This document shows, piece after piece, positions 46,201 to 56,240 of a stretch of 64,000 nucleotides of DNA (position 1 is the stretch's first letter; every line of letters starts with the position of its first letter). A model generated the notes under the pieces. It was not told where the DNA came from. It saw nothing but the letters and a program-made list of their open reading frames with translations, and ran no database searches. The stretch covers positions 3,883,639 to 3,947,638 of the forward strand of contig JASKMD010000009.1 of the NCBI GenBank assembly GCA_030144725.1, read 5' to 3'. Origin of the DNA: Haematococcus lacustris (Eukaryota; Chlorophyta; Chlorophyceae; Chlamydomonadales; Haematococcaceae). Both the position numbers and the translations under genes were made by a program.

Positions 46201-47590
46201 AGCCAAGGCAGCGTTGACAGACAAGTCAGGGCCCAAAGCTGCGGCTGACGCAGTGCAGGCGTCACCAGTCAAGGCAGCCAGCCCGCCTGCTGCTGCAGCC
46301 AACGGCCCCAGCAAAGCTGAGGGGGCGGGCAAAGCGAAGCCAAGCGTGGTCGTGTCCGCCGACTCCGGTGGGTGAGGGGCAGGGGAGGTAGGCTGGGTGG
46401 GTGGGGGCTGTCAGAGGGTGGTAGGGGGTAGCAGGGGAGAAGGATAACAGGGGAAGGTGGGGGAAAGGCAAGCTCAGGGGGACATGGAGGAGGGAAAGGG
46501 TGGAGTAGCAGCATAGTAAACCTGGGGTGCGGCAAAGCACCTGTGCTGGCCCCTGCTCACCCCTGACCCGTGGGGTAAAACTAGGATTGCATCCTAACAC
46601 ACATTTTGACCTGTATAGCAAGACTGTTTAGGTGATGGATAATTGGCGGGCTGAGTATGTATGCAAGAATAAGGGACGAGTCTGAGACAATGCTGATGTG
46701 TATGGCCACCCACCCACCCACCCACCCACCCACCCACCCACCCACCCACCCACCCACCCACCCACCCACCCACCCTCCCACCCAACTGGCCCCTGGTCCT
46801 TGGCCCCTGGCCCCTGGCCCCTGGCTTCCATCATCACCATCACAACACGACATTCGTCAACCAGCAGGGCTATGACCCTTGGCCTTCTTTGTTCGCTATC
46901 CTGGAATGGTGGTTGGCGATGTTGGTGGTCATAACCCTGGTAATGTGACGTCACTCTACACCTTCACCCATGGAACCCACCTCCGGCTGCCTGTCTGGGT
47001 GGTTGTGGCTGCAGGTGCCTGGAGCGAGGCCCAGGAGCTGGCTCTGGTGCAGGCCATGAAGCAGTTTGGCAAGGAGCTAGGGACAGAGAGGTGCGGCTGG
47101 AGAGGGGCAGTGGGGGCGCCTGCTGCGTCGTCGGCCTGCTGAGCACCTCCACTAAGGCCCTGCCAGCAGCGTCGACTGCTGTTAATGCCCAGCAGCCACA
47201 CCAGGCTGGCGTCTTGGTGCTGTAAGCCACTACCACCCCCGCTACCATCAGCAAACATCAGTGACGGCGCGGTTGCCCTGTGGTCGACCTGGGTGGCTGC
47301 TGGCATGCGCTATAACAGCAAGGCCCTGTGGCCAACCTGGCTGGCAAGCAACAGGGGCTAAGGGGCTCGGGCAGGCTGAGTACTAGGGCACGCGACCGGC
47401 GTGCTGGAGTGGTTGTCGTGCTGCCTGAGCTGCTCGTTCCTCAACTGCTGTCTGCGCTGCCGCCAGGTGGGAGAAGGTGGCCGAGCTGGTGCCGGGCAAG
47501 AGCAAAGCGCAGTGCTTCAAGCGGTTCAAGGAGTTGCGCGATGCGTTCCGCGCGAAGAAGGGTGGGGCAGCCGGCGATGGGGACGAGTAG
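43250..47590 (+). CDS. DNAJC2/zuotin/GlsA homologue, C-terminal part with two SANT domains
   Basis: Exons: about 43250-43321, about 43645-43840, 44098-44199, 44649-44765, 45171-45267, 45654-46367, 47015-47090, 47467-47590. The last four join in phase. The charged linker ([41 protein letters not shown]) leads to SANT 1 ([18 protein letters not shown], then [10 protein letters not shown]). A 240-residue Ala/Pro/Lys-rich exon, unusually long for the family, precedes SANT 2 ([41 protein letters not shown]). In yeast and animals such proteins are ribosome-associated Hsp40 partners and chromatin regulators; in Volvox, GlsA is needed for asymmetric division. No J-domain or HPD motif is seen; the 5' exons should lie in the assembly gap. 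One extra base near 43283 breaks the first exon. Confidence 0.87.
43974..44000. repeat. interstitial CCCTAA run
   Basis: Four units of CCTAAC/CCCTAA in an intron of the DNAJC2-like gene. A similar shorter run lies at 42713-42737. Confidence 0.85.
44214..44398. repeat. (GGGGAGGGA)n-type purine satellite
   Basis: Polypurine run in an intron of the DNAJC2-like gene. A second (GGGGGA)n run is at 44767-44832. Confidence 0.95.
45098..45164. repeat. 12-bp tandem repeat before SANT-linker exon
   Basis: About five copies of CTGCTGACACTC ending at the splice acceptor of the exon at 45171. Its C/T-richness may serve as the polypyrimidine tract. Confidence 0.9.
46707..46783. repeat. (CCCA)n microsatellite
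   Basis: About 18 tandem CCCA (ACCC) tetramers in an intron of the DNAJC2-like gene. Confidence 0.97.
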
Positions 47591-47599
47591 ACGGACGGG

Positions 47600-48819
47600 A
47601 AGTAGGTGGCGGGAGCAGGCCGCGCCCTGGGCGCTTTCGTGGAGTAGTCGTCTTTTTCCACAGATGCTGCTCGCCCGGTTACAATGGGAGCGAGAGGAGA
47701 AGTCACGTGGGGCCAGGTCCACTGCTTGGTTACGCGCAACTCTGCGCTACACCATCAGCAGGCTGCACCCCGCAACGCCGCAACGCCCCGCCAGCCGGCT
47801 GCGAGCTTTACGATGGCTTGCAGTTTTGAACAACACGGATGTGACACGCGTTGTGGGGTGGAAGCACGTTGCATCAGGTTGCCGGGTGGCGGCCTGCTAC
47901 ACTTTATTCCTTTCGCCAGTAGACAGGGTGTTTGATGGTGTATGGCAGGGTTCAAGGGTTGGATGCAGGGGTCGGAGGGCAAGGGGGAGGGTTTTGACGA
48001 GGCAGGCATGGAAGAATACTGGTAGACATGATGGGAGGGGCTCCAGAGAGGTCAGTGTGCTACATAATGCTTGGTAGATCTGTTGCCCCTGTCGCTGCCG
48101 GGGGGCTTCTGGGAGCTGGCAGGGGGGCCCACTACATGGTACCACAACAAGTCTCAAACTGGCTGGTGGCGCTAATGGCACTATGCCGGACAGGGAACTT
48201 CAGAAGAGTTCAGGAGAGCGCAGTATAGATGGCGTCGGGTTCATTCTTTAACTGATGTCCAAACCAAGGAAGTCACAAGAACGCTGGTCCTTCAAACGCT
48301 GGTGCTCGCGCACAGTGCGCAGGCGAGAAACCGCCAAGCATGTGGAAGGAACTGACCCGCAGAAGATTGCCTACGACGCAATTGTGCGACACGCGTTTGC
48401 TGCCTTGCAGTGGACAGCATCAGGAAAAGGAGCAGGGTAGCAGGAAGTAGCTAGTTAGTGGCGCCAGGCAGAAAGGCTGCTTTGCAGGCTTATGATTTTT
48501 GCTGGCCATGCGTTTATGATGTCAAGGCTATGCACATGCAAGCAAGATAAACAGCACAACAGGCTGTTTTCAACGTTGAGGTGATATAGACCTTACTAGG
48601 AAGTATCTACCGGAAAACGAGGATCGCCGAAGATCTTACGTCCACCCATGCGCACGCTCAATAGACTGTCACCATGATAGTAGGAAGGCATTACGCAAGG
48701 TGGTATAAAGATGAACAACAACTTACGGTGAGTCGAATGAGACTTGAAGTTTACAAACATGTGACTTATACCCGGAAAACCTCTTCGCTTGCAGCAGACT
48801 TGTTGCTTCAAACGCAGAC
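47600..48819. other. intergenic, no gene recognised
   Basis: No conserved exon seen. Short frames near 48255-48440 are Arg/Lys-rich without a known motif. Confidence 0.4.
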
Positions 48820-49833
48820 ATGGCTCGCTCACGCTCACCCCCGGCCCCTGCCGCGCGGTCAGCCTCTGCTGCTGCGTCTCGGCCACGGCCTGCACCAGCA
48901 GCAGCACCTGCCTCTCAATACTCAGCACCCGCTGCAGCACACCCAGCGACGCCTGCCCCTGCAGCTCCTGCTGCTCCAGCATCTAGCGGAGGCTGGTTTT
49001 CTCGCCCCAGCGCCCCAGCTCCGGCCCCAGTCGCGCACGGTTAGTAAACAGGACAAGCCTGGCAGTCAGATGCTGCTGTCGTGGCGTGCTCTCTGTTCGG
49101 TTCCGAACATTCGATCCACATACAGGAAATGTGCTGTGCATTGCAGCGCCTGCCGCCCCACCAGCGCTGCAGTCCTCAGGTGGCGGTGGTGGCCTTATGT
49201 CAGGCCTTATGGGCTCGATGGTGACAGGTGAGAACAGGAACTAGTGCAGCTACGGTCAGAGGAATGGCGTTCCTCAGTTGTTTCTGTTTCTATGAATTAG
49301 GTGCTGCCATGGGCACGGGCAGCGCGATCGCGCATCGCGCTGTGGACTCGTTCATGGGTCCTCGCGAGACTCACGTTGTGCACGAGCACGCGCCTGCAGC
49401 ACCCTCGCCTGCAGCTGCCCCTCAGGTGCGAGCAGCCCAGTCGCTAGGGCTTGCCCTTGCCAGGTCTTGCCCTTGCCAGAAGTGGAGCAGCAGTGAACCT
49501 GTGTAGGGTTTGTGGAAGGCCACACCAGCTAGACCAACCTGGCTCGCACAACAGATGTACCCAACATACCATTTGCCGGAGTTGCTATTTGATAGATATC
49601 TGCCAAGAGGTGCCTGGATGTGTGGCTGTCCTTGTTTAGTAGGAGGAGGCACATGGACAGATATGTCACAATAGCGGGCTGTGGTGTGTGCCCTACAGAT
49701 GCCTTCTGCGGACGGACCTTGCAGTGAGCGAGTGAAGCAGTTTGGCGACTGCATGTCACGCACTGGAGGAGACATGGGCTCATGCCAGATCTACTTTGAT
49801 GCCATGCAGCAATGCCGGGCAGCGTTTGCATAA
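48820..49833 (+). CDS. CHCHD2/CHCHD10-like mitochondrial twin-CX9C protein
   Basis: Four exons, in phase: 48820-49039, 49147-49227, 49301-49425, 49699-49833; 186 residues. The N-terminus is rich in Arg, Ser, Ala and Pro (MARSRSPPAPAARS), as in mitochondrial targeting regions. A central Gly/Met hydrophobic segment (GGGGGLMSGLMGSMVTG, AAMGTGSAIAHRAVDSFMG) is typical of the family. The C-terminus has both CX9C motifs, CSERVKQFGDC and CQIYFDAMQQC, which form two disulphides after Mia40 import. Family members sit in the intermembrane space and associate with MICOS and respiratory complexes. A TGTAA signal is present at 49970. Confidence 0.9.
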
Positions 49834-49969
49834 GCGTCAGCGCAGCAACAGGATGTGCAGCTGGCAGAGCTCAGCCCATGCTCACACACGATGTGTGTGC
49901 AGACCAGGCTGAAGGCTACAGCTGTTATGCCTAGTGTCTGGAAGTTTGTCACGTCAAAAGTGGACGGTG

Positions 49970-49974
49970 TGTAA
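49970..49974 (+). terminator. TGTAA polyadenylation signal of the CHCHD gene
   Basis: TGTAA 137 bp downstream of the stop codon. Confidence 0.5.
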
Positions 49975-49979
49975 CATGG

Positions 49980-52019
49980 TGTTAGTGGGAGGGTGGCATT
50001 GCAGTAGGTGGCATTGCCGTATTGGCTATGTGTGCCTTGATTGGTGCGTGAACGAGTGTAACGAGCCTGATAGGCCTTGCAGCTATTTCGAATGGCTGAT
50101 GCTGTTGCTGCTGATGTTGATGATCCTCTCAGCATCAGATTTGAAGGGTTTGTTAAGACAATTGCAAACCCTTCCGTAAAACAAGCAGCTCCCGTAACAT
50201 GGCTAGGAAAAGACGCATCGGTAGGAGCATGTAAGGAGCATGTAAGGAGAGGGTGGTGTGAACCTGCAATTGCCAACATGCCGCACCACTGGGGTGGCGG
50301 GTTCTACCCACCCCTGTCCAGGCTTGCCGACATAGTCCCATGTTTGTAGTCAAGGTACAATTGGGTTGTGGTATAACAGTGAAGGTAGTGACGTTGTGAT
50401 GAGTATAGGGCGGACATCGAGATTAAGTACGGTCTATGCAGCTGCCTTCTTCACCCCAGACCGCTATTGCTAAACCTGAACCTGGTCATGGCCTGGACGT
50501 CTGCTAAGAGCTGCCAGTGTGGCATGTGATATAAGGCCAACGCCACCCCCCCCTTGATCACCCTTGAACCCATTATATCCTCTCCACCGCCACCTTTTGA
50601 GCTACATGAGACCTCCATAGCGTTAATGTATAGGACTATGGGCCATAGTCTATGGCCCCAGGGCTTTCCAATGGACTCCGGGGAGTCGGCACTTTTTTGA
50701 ACTCCAACCCCACCCCCTTCCATCGCTCCGGAGCCCGGAGTCCGAGTCCACCTGCAGGCGTAGGAAAGGGGCCTTATGACCCATTCCATTATCTCCGACA
50801 GTACCTTGGCAGCCAGCCAAAACTGAACGTCCACACGAGCAGGTCGCTGTGAGAGTCTCGCAGTGAGACAGTACGGCACAGTTTTGGTTATTTACAAGCA
50901 GCCCTGAGTCAGTAGGGCTGGAGGGGCAACTGCCTTAACTGCTGCATCAACATCAGGCCTAACAGTGAGATGTGCACTCAGGCAGCAACGCAGAGGCAGC
51001 TGAGACAGCTGAGACAGCTGCGTGTTAACATTGGCTTGGACATCTCGAGGCCATAATTGCTTAGGGGAAGGACAAACGCCCTGATGAGATAACACAAGGC
51101 GCACAGGTCCTGGAACATCCATACCTCACCAGCACGCTTGCCAGCTTGGCGCATGGCAAGAAACATGCTTGTTCCCCTGTGGATGGCAGCATAGGCAGGG
51201 GTGTCACTACTCCCCTCACTCCCTTTACTCCCATACTCCGTTGCTCCCATTACTCTCATGCTCCCTTGATTTGACCTCCCTCACACCATGCAGTGTCCCA
51301 TGCTTGTACCCGTAGCTATGGTGGGGGCAGCTGGCTGTGAGTTGCCAGTGAACACCATCACTTTGGACTTGTTGTGAAACTATGTCGCAAGCAAGGGGAA
51401 ATCCTCATTTGTGCATGCGTGCTTGATAACGTGCGCAATGCCACTTGAGTTGCCGTAGTCATGAGTGTACGATAGTGGTGAGGGAGTCAATGTTTTACAG
51501 CTTGTAGGCAAGTGGCGGGCATCAGGTGCGGTGGCTGTGTGATGCCTGCCCCTCCCCAGGGCAACAGCTGGCATGTGAGCAGGAGGTCACCCCTCCCATT
51601 GGACCACCAACCACCCTAATGAGTCACACTCCTGTGTGTTGTATCATGCCCCCCTTGTTGCTGAGGAGGAGGACGAATACCTCACCACAGCTGCCTCTCC
51701 CTTCATTGACCCATTTGTTGAGTTTGAGCAGCAGGAACATGGGTGGCAAGTGGATCAAGAGTGTTGCGTTGGAATAGGTGCTCGCGAGATGTTAATGGTG
51801 CACATCCGGTGCATTATATACCCACGTAACAAAGACCGTCAACCATGGCAGGCCCCCCCTCCCTTCTCCCCTTTCACCTCTTGGCCCTACCCCTGTCCCG
51901 CGGCCTTCACCCCCTCCCCTGCCTCCCTCCTCCCCCATCCCTGTCCCACCACCTCTTAGCAAAAACCAGCCGCTGAGCGCCACAGCTATGTGGCAGTTGT
52001 TCCTGTGAGCTTGGCTAGG
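49980..52019. other. intergenic, possible degraded repeats
   Basis: No gene is recognised. Short frames such as the minus-strand YTHDYGNSSGIAHV (near 51450) and the plus-strand acidic EEEDEYLTTAASPFIDPF (near 51665) resemble decayed transposon ORFs but match nothing I can name. The Fanzor element begins at 52020. Confidence 0.35.
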
Positions 52020-52022
52020 CAG

Positions 52023-52255
52023 CCCTCTTGTCCCTCACTAGGGCCACCATTTGAGCCGGATCAGAAGTACCTACTAGCAGCCATTAGCAGCCACTAGCAG
52101 CCACCAACTAGATCCGACTCAAACAGTGTGGCTGTGTGGAGTGTTTAGCCTACCACCTACACTATTGCCTGACCCGTTAGGGCAACGTATAGAGTTGGCA
52201 TGACAAGACATGCACTAATTGTAAGCTGATGACAGCTCAACAAAGGGGGCACACA
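52023..52255 (-). ncRNA. candidate omega-RNA / 3' end of Fanzor element A
   Basis: In Fanzor sense this directly follows the stop codon. It keeps the TTTGAGTCGGATC / GATCCGGCTCAAA hairpin, a loop with three GGCTGCTA repeats, the TTGCC/GGCAA hairpin and the terminal CCCTAGTGAGGG hairpin, ending ACAAGAG next to GGCTG. Conservation with the 40-kb and 56-kb blocks is as high as in the coding part. Confidence 0.45.
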
Positions 52256-54419
52256 TTACTGTGCCTCAGCAGGCTGCTGCTGCTGCTCCTGGGCCTTGGG
52301 TGGCTTGTCTCGCACCCGCTTGTACCCCAGGCCAGGGTACTCCTTGCCCTTGGCTGGCAGAGCTCCCTGGTCTGGCCAGAAGCACAGCTCCAGCGGCCGC
52401 CATCTGCTCTCCCCAATGCGCTGCATGTTCAGCGCTGCGTTGCAGTCCCTGTCTACCCACCTGCCTGGCTGTGGGGCAGGCTTGGCTTTAGCAGCCTTGC
52501 CCTTGCCCTTGCCCTTGGTGGGCTCAGCTGCCGGCTTGCTGCGCTTGGCTGGAGGGGGAGTGCTGGGCCCTGGCTCTGAGGCTGCTGGCTGTGTGGCTGC
52601 CTGGCTGCTGCGTGGGGCCTGTGGGGGCTTGCGGGGGGCCACTACTGGGCACCACATCATGCCCGGCACTGGCTGGCCACGCTCCTGGCTCCAGGCTGGG
52701 CGCACCAGGCGGGGTTCCACCTGCCCCGCTGGGGGCTTCCAGCCTGCAGGCCTTGTGGCACTGAGTTTGTCCAGCTCCTCCTCACAGGGCTGCTGGCCAT
52801 TCACAGCTGAGCTGACCCGGGTGGTGCGGTGCTCATCCACAAGCACCACCCTACCCCGCCGCTGGTCTGTGCCCCTGGGCCCGCACACCACCTTGCGGCA
52901 GGCACGCAACACCGCATCAGCACCCCACCCTCCCTTGCTGCCAATGCTAGCTGCTCCAAAGAACACCACCAGCTGCTTGGCACGTCCATGGCGGTTCATA
53001 GACAACTGCGCCATCTCCTTCTCCAACTGCAGCCATGCACACAAGGCACACACAGGGTGGCTGACATTGTGGAAACGGGTTAGGCATGGCACAGTCAAGT
53101 ACTCTTTCGTTTCGTGCCCGACCACCACCTCTCAGTCCCTTACCCTCCCTCCCTCCCGCCTACCCACCCACCCACCCTCACCTTGTTGAAGAACTGCTCC
53201 AGCGCCCGGTCCTGGGCTCCGTACAGCCTCAGCCGCTGCCGTGCCCACTTGGGGTCCTGGTACACCTCCCACACCGCATCCCAGGTGGCCAGGGTGACGG
53301 TGATGTGCTTCAGGTTGGCCTCCAGGGAGGTGCCGGCTGAGCTTGCTGCTGCCAGGTGCTGGAGGTGACACTGGATCGGTGCCAGCCACCGCTCAGTGTC
53401 ACGGCGGGCATTGTTCAGGCCGCTGGCATGCTTCACTTCGCCCTTGGTCAGCTTCCACCGGCGCAGCTGGTCTGCCATGAGCTGGCCTGTTGCTGGATCC
53501 CACACCCCAGAGGCTGCGCTGACTGCCTGGGTGACGCCGGGGTCGATACCCACCCCAATCTGTGTGTCTGGGTCAAACACAAACTCACGCATCTCAGCTA
53601 TGCCCTTGCCTATGTGAGGGAGCCCCACTGCATGAGCCGCTGCTGCCGCTGCACTTGGGCGGCTGCTGGTGCTGCTGCTGCTGGCATCTGGAGGTGGGGC
53701 TGGAGGAGGGGGAAGGGGCCGCGTGTAGTGCACGCACACGCTGACACCGTCAGTGTCCACCAACCTCTCAAAGGCAAACCCCTGGTTGCCAAGCTTGTTG
53801 GTATCGAACCACCTGGCCCAGTGATGGCGTAGTGCTGGCTCCGAGGTGAATGCTGCCCGAGTTTCCTTGGTCAGGCCCAGCTGCTTGCACACCCCATGCA
53901 GCACCCTGCTGTCCACCTTGATGAAATGCACCCCCACCCTGGCCATGGGGGTGAGGGTGAAGGGGGGTGGGCAGGTCAGGGTCCGGGGACCAACCCCACG
54001 CCTCTTGCCGCGCTTTGGCTGCCCTGGCACGGGGGGGGGGGTGGGGCTGCTGCCACCGCTCTAGCCACCGGCAGCTTGCGCCTCGTCTTCTTGCAGCCGC
54101 GCAGCACTGCGCCCTCGGGGACCTTGATGACCTGCAGCCAATCAAAGTTGCCATTTTTACAGGCCAAGACACAAGGCGGGGTCAACACAAACAGTGCGGG
54201 GACACATAAGGCGGGGACACGGACCTGACGCCTGCTCGTTGCCCAGCCATCCCGTCGCTCTTGGCGTTGCTTGCCTTGGGCGGAACGAGACACTGCGATG
54301 GAACCAACAGGAGCGACGGGTTATCACACAGCGCGTAGCCCACAGTAGCCCACAGTCGGCTAGGGTCACGCACCTTTCTGTTTCTTTCCCGGGTCCTTCT
54401 TGCGCTTCTTCTTAGCCAT
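52256..54419 (-). CDS. Fanzor: eukaryotic TnpB-like RNA-guided nuclease
   Basis: Exons (minus): 54419-54374, 54292-54225, 54131 onward, a large exon to about 53178, and 53026-52256. The start gives MAKKKRKKDPGKKQK, a nuclear-localisation-like N-terminus. Features in order: VIKVPEGAVLRGCKKTRRKL; WARWFDTNKL and LVDTDGVSVCVHYTRP, the Fanzor pre-RuvC block; RuvC-I VGIDPGVTQAVS (53.53 kb, catalytic Asp); LVVFFGAASIGSKGGWG and VVLVDEHRTTR (RuvC-II region, 52.83 kb, candidate Glu in DEH); a Pro/Lys-rich linker; RuvC-III DRDCNAALNMQRIG (52.44 kb, catalytic Asp); and a KAQEQQQQ tail. The usual first Cys-x-x-Cys knuckle after the RTTR motif is replaced by SSAV. A 12-C run near 54030 makes the frame there ambiguous, and the helix block seen in copy B (LREHLRLRTEIHSQLRVIAS) is missing. 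The family is certain from motif order; activity is uncertain. Confidence 0.8.
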
Positions 54420-54729
54420 CACGCGATGCGCAGTGCGACGGGCGGTGGCCTTTTCAAGCAACCCGTGAAAAATACACGGTTGTGTGAAAATAAGTGCTGG
54501 TCACTAGGCACCTCATCAGACTGGTATCCCTGTCCCACCACCTACTGGCTAGCAGCCTGACCTTGCCTGCTCTTTGCGCACATGCCCATATTGCAAGTCG
54601 TGTACGCTGCAACTGCAGCCTGATGCAGATGGCAACGTCATGCTCACTGTGCGTAGTATGGAATGCCATCATCAGCTGTAGGCAGCCGACCGGAAGCAGC
54701 AGCAGGCAAGGCTAAAGTTGAGCTGATCT

Positions 54730-55270
54730 GGTGATGAGGATGAGCTTGAGTGATGTCGTTGACATGTTGAACAAGCAGATGCCAGAGTACACCAGGCACC
54801 ACCGTGAGCACCGTGAGGCCTTCAATGCAGGCAAGGATGGAAAGGTGGTGTTTTCATGTGATTGGTTAGAGAGCTGACTGTTGAGTGCAGAATTGAGATC
54901 ATGTCAGAGCACTGGCATGCACCGCACTACAAGGAGCAGGCCGCGTATGTGATGACAGATGGGAAGGAGCAATCGGCTACCATTACGCAAGCAGCAATAA
55001 ACCAGGTGGTGTATTACTTGCTGGCAGAGCATGACATGGACATGAGGCAGTTGTACATGTGGTCTGATGGGTGCGCGGAGCAGTTCAAGGGTGCCCCAGC
55101 CATGCAACAGCATTGGGGCATGGCACAGAGGTTTAGCGTGCCAGTGTGGTGGAGCTATGGGGCTACAACACACTTCAAGGGCTGGCATGATTCAGAGGGA
55201 GGGGTGGTGAAGCAGTGGCTGAGGGGTGAGATCCTGGCTGATTGTGCTGGGATGTGCAATGCATCCTGAA
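54730..55270 (+). pseudogene. DDE-transposase-like ORF of element A
   Basis: The frame reads VVFSCDWLES, then after one frameshift LTVECRIEIMSEHWHAPHYKEQAAYV, LYMWSDGCAEQFKG, VWWSYGATTHFKGWHDSEGGVVK. The pattern (D-W/F-x-E, H-W, S-D-G-x-x-x-Q-F-K, then H-x-K-G-x-x-D-x-x-G-G-x-V-K) matches a widespread family of repeat-encoded proteins with a DDE/RNase H-like core. The three acidic positions can be proposed from these motifs. The copy is frameshifted near 54870 and ends early at 55269. Confidence 0.55.
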
Positions 55271-55737
55271 TGCGGCGGCTTCAACGGCAGAAGTTAGGAT
55301 CGTAGCTTCTGCTCTTACTCAGGAGGGCTGGCGGAAAGGCCACCCAACTAGGCAAAAGTCCTTGGCATGGCTAAGACTGAATCTTACCTGGTGTAGTACC
55401 AGCAGACATGTCCCTCCGTTTGCAAACACAGATTACCCAATGCGGTTCCCTTGCTGTCCATTGCAAGGCATTTGGCACGTTTGGCACACAGTTGAAGCTT
55501 CTGGCAGTGTGTCCCACACCACCACTCGCCAACGACCGAGCTGATGCATGATGAGTGTGGACCAGGGTGTGAGTGTGTGGTACAGCTAGCTGCTGAAGAG
55601 TTTCCAGGTCCAAAGCCTCATGGCGTACCCCCACAACCCGGCCATGAGGCAAGCCCCTCGCAAGCAGCACACAGCACACAGCACACACTGCTTGACACCC
55701 AGGAGGCACCCTGACATCGCCGCGACAGCACACCTAC

Positions 55738-55994
55738 TGCTGGTGCGCATGATAGGAGAGATTGAGTGCTTCTGGCATGGCGTGTTGGCCGGGGCCCACG
55801 AACATTGGACGGGGTCGCGGACCAGCTGATTACCACAGGCATGTCCCTCTAAACTCAAGCTAGCGTACGCGGTGGCGCGGCAAGGCGTGTAAATTCTTCA
55901 TTGTGAATTGGTGTACTAAGACAGTTAGGTCCCTCTGTAAATGACCATTTTTTACCTGGCTTTTCTACCCTGACTTTCACCACCAAGGCATGAC
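55738..55994. repeat. distal end block of element A
   Basis: Nearly identical to 57170-57424, with only scattered substitutions. The homology stops at GGCATGAC in both copies. Confidence 0.85.
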
Positions 55995-56007
55995 CTTCCC
56001 GTTACAG

Positions 56008-56240
56008 CCCTCTTGTCCCTCACTAGGGCCACCATTTGAGCCGGATCAGAAGTACCTACTAGCAGCCACTATCAGCCACTAGCAGCCACTAACTAGATCC
56101 GACTCAAACAGTGTGGCTGTGTGGAGTGTTTAGCCTACCACCTACACTATTGCCTGACCCGTTAGGGCAACGTATAGAGTTGGCATGACAAGACATGCAC
56201 TAATTGTAAGCTGATGACAGCTCAACAAAGGGGGCACACA
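56008..56240 (-). ncRNA. candidate omega-RNA / 3' end of element B
   Basis: Same hairpins as in element A; substitutions fall mainly in the GGCTGCTA-repeat loop, while both arms of the main stem are kept. Confidence 0.45.

Larger units (their letters stand above)
52020..55994 (-). mobile_element. composite transposon A: Fanzor plus DDE-transposase-like ORF
   Basis: The limits come from comparison with the shorter copy B. Blocks 52020-52450, about 54090-54600 and 55738-55994 reappear collinearly at 56005-56435, about 56630-57152 and 57170-57424. The Fanzor gene is therefore carried in the same unit as the transposase-like ORF (54.7-55.3 kb) and a conserved distal end. No terminal inverted repeats were seen. 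Confidence 0.6.

Noticed and set aside
52296..53189. Plus-strand 297-codon frame over the Fanzor
   Set aside because: Antisense shadow of the Fanzor C-terminal exon; conserved motifs are all on the minus strand.
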